This document shows, one piece after another, positions 61,973-64,000 of a stretch of DNA of 64,000 nt. Each line of letters starts with the position of its first letter. Positions within the stretch are counted from its first letter, which is position 1. A model generated the notes under the pieces. It was not told the DNA's origin and searched no databases. It saw nothing but the letters and a program-made list of their open reading frames with translations. Source of the stretch: Latrodectus hesperus (Eukaryota; Arthropoda; Arachnida; Araneae; Theridiidae); contig CM075860.1 in the NCBI GenBank assembly GCA_037975125.1, forward strand, positions 22,251,274-22,315,273, in the 5' to 3' direction. Position numbers and translations under genes: made by a program.

Positions 61973-64000
61973 ATTAGAACTAATTCAAACTACCTCATCA
62001 CTGAGAGTGAAATTCGGAGCAAATTCAGCAGATTACAACGTTAAACTAAATGACTTAATAGAATAAATTTAGATTTACTTGTTTATTGGTAATGTCATTC
62101 TATGACGTTAAATACCAGACAATATTTTTAAAATGAAGACGATGACGAAACAGTTTTGTCAAAATAAATGAAAATAATATTGTTAGAGATAAACATTTAA
62201 ATAATTTTTTAGGAAATTTTAGTGAAAATAATTGTGTTTTTATTTTTAAGAATGAAATTAGAATTGTGTGAAATATAAAAAACAATTTCATTTTAAACAT
62301 ATTATAATATACAAACGATTTTCATTCTAAGCTATTATTTGGAACAAAATTTTATACAATGTTTAAGCATTAAGCTTGGGTTGTCTTTTAAAAGAATTTA
62401 AGAATAGTTATGTTCTATTAAAAAGTAGTAGTTTCTGTCACGAGATATTGTTCCATTAATGGATGGAATGGAATGAATAAGTACTTTTATTGTTCGAATT
62501 ATGTATTAACTTTGAATTTGAAACTAAGCTAGAAATTTTAATTTTGTTTGTGTTAGTATATTTGAAATGTTATAGAAAGTAAATTAATTTTGAAAATCGA
62601 ATTAAAAAATTTTATTATTCACCCTATTAATTTAAATATAGTGCTCGATTAATTAAAAAGAAATATAATATTTGATTATATATTTGAATCATCTTTTCAA
62701 ATACAAACGGTATAGCTTTTTCACGTTTTACATTTTTATATAATAAAATGCATTCCCATTTACAAAATGAACTTAACTCTATAGACTTTGATATAAAAAA
62801 AGCATATGTAAGTAAAAAAAATATTTGAAATAGTAATACTCAAAATCAAGTGTAATCGCATAAATTCGGTTAGAAAAAGAATATTTGACAACATAGTTTT
62901 CCGTTATAAGAGTTGGGTTGATATATGATTTCCCCCATTGTGTGTGTGTGTGCTCTTATATGCACACTTATTCATACTGTTATTGAAATTAATAATTATA
63001 AAAACAAGCATTAAATTCAGTTTAGCTTAATTACTTTTTAAATTTGTTTATCAATTCATATTTTGTTTTTCAATTGCTTCAAAAATATTTCCAATTTGCA
63101 TTGCATTTCTCTTTCATTTTGCTCACAGGTTTATTAAATAATTTGATGTATATCAGTTAATAATTCATAAAACAATTTCCATCTGTATATTGCCTCCATT
63201 GAATATAATTGTTGGTTTTAAATAATGCATTATCTGCCTGTGTTGTCAAATGCTGAAATGTTACATCGCAATTGTTTTGTTGGATAAACAATAATTTTAC
63301 ATAACTTATAAAAACCTTATTATCGTTTAGCGTTTGGGTACCTTAATGAAATAAAGAATAAAATACAATATGTGTATTAAAAATTCAAAAATATGAATTG
63401 TAAATAAATATTTCAGTAACTTTTGGTACCATTTTCTTATTAAAATGGAAAGATCACTCTATTTTATGCAAAATATATTTATTACAATTATTTTCTTTTT
63501 TATATTGATTTGGACATAAAAATTCAGTTAATTAAAGTAAAGTAATAAAGCAAAAGTTATCGTTGTGCAAAAAAATACGAAGTTATAAAATGTCAAAAAA
63601 TGTCTTTTTCTCGAGAAATTTTAGTAAAACACGCTCAAATATTTAATGAGTTCGTGATATTTTTGTCCTTAATTTTGCTTATTTAAAAGTTTAACTTCTT
63701 GACAATGTTTCTTAGACGGTTAGATACTTTCTATACTCTTAGTTATATAGTAAATTGCATGATCTAGGTATCATAACTGAGTAATTTCTTTTCGAGTCTA
63801 AATTAAAAATTTATTTTATTAAAAGTTTATGCTTATATTTTATAAAAACTTTTTATTATGTCAGGTATGCTTATTTTAAAGAGTTTTAAATAGCGTTTCT
63901 AAAAATATTAAAGATTTTATTACTTTTATCCATAATAATTAACGATTTACGTCAAGTAAGTTAAATTTTATTAAAAATATAATGTTTTATTCGTCGCGCT
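61973..64000. other. AT-rich sequence, nothing recognised
   Basis: No gene or repeat family. A (TG)n run of 12 bases lies near 62940, and a single minisatellite-like word (tgtttaagcattaagc) near 62359. Confidence 0.5.

Overview
This window reads as repeat-dense, intron/intergenic DNA from an animal nuclear genome, most likely an arachnid (spider). It is strongly AT-rich. It carries seven long (TA)n arrays, tRNA-derived SINEs with pol III A/B boxes, non-LTR retrotransposon tails, and decayed hAT, Tc1/mariner, IS630-like and Merlin transposases. There is no bacterial gene organisation. The spider assignment is inference: the proteins resemble transposon proteins I remember from orb-weaver genomes, and I could not run a search. 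I found no intact host protein-coding gene and no rRNA, functional tRNA or CRISPR array.

Layout. 1-9 kb: a promoter-like patch, a Tc1-like transposase with a SINE inside it, a hAT fragment, a LINE tail and a very tentative globin-like remnant. 9-24 kb: SINE families C, D, A and B (one B inserted inside a C), a 522-bp hAT derivative with matching ends, LINE RNase H remains at 14.2 kb and 22.2 kb, an unassigned Cys-rich frame at 16.3 kb, and a Gag-like pseudogene at 22.4-23.4 kb. 24-32 kb: (TA)n arrays, SINE E, a minisatellite, a Mos1-like mariner pseudogene butted against an IS630-like (DDE_3) transposase tail, a 698-bp mariner derivative inserted in a (TA)n array, and a KRBA2/SCAND3-like integrase pseudogene with a plausible 45-bp intron. 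32-45.6 kb: SINEs D, B, C and A, a LINE RNase H tail, a ZMYM-like hAT end and a Merlin (IS1595/ISXO2-like) transposase. 47-56 kb: the largest (TA)n array, an internally deleted LINE with perfect target-site duplications, a 1.8-kb hAT with a SINE nested inside, and a LINE tail cut by a ZBED5-like hAT. 56-64 kb: SINEs C and G, a tandem duplication, two minisatellites and AT-rich sequence.

How the parts fit together. This is a layered record of transposition. Target-site duplications and broken reading frames give the order: SINE A and SINE B are late arrivals, since they interrupt a Tc1-like element, a hAT, a LINE, SINE D and SINE C. SINE families B, C and D and the RNase H-bearing LINE all end in a short hairpin followed by an (AAC)n-type tail. 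This suggests that one LINE machinery mobilised several SINEs.

The observations I rate highest are: the shared terminal hairpins, including covariation in the LINE; a 24-bp perfect inverted repeat inside a dead transposase that looks like a template-switch mutation; the internally deleted LINE joined 5' end to 3' end; the candidate intron in the integrase; and a recurring Asp-to-Tyr change at catalytic positions of unrelated elements.
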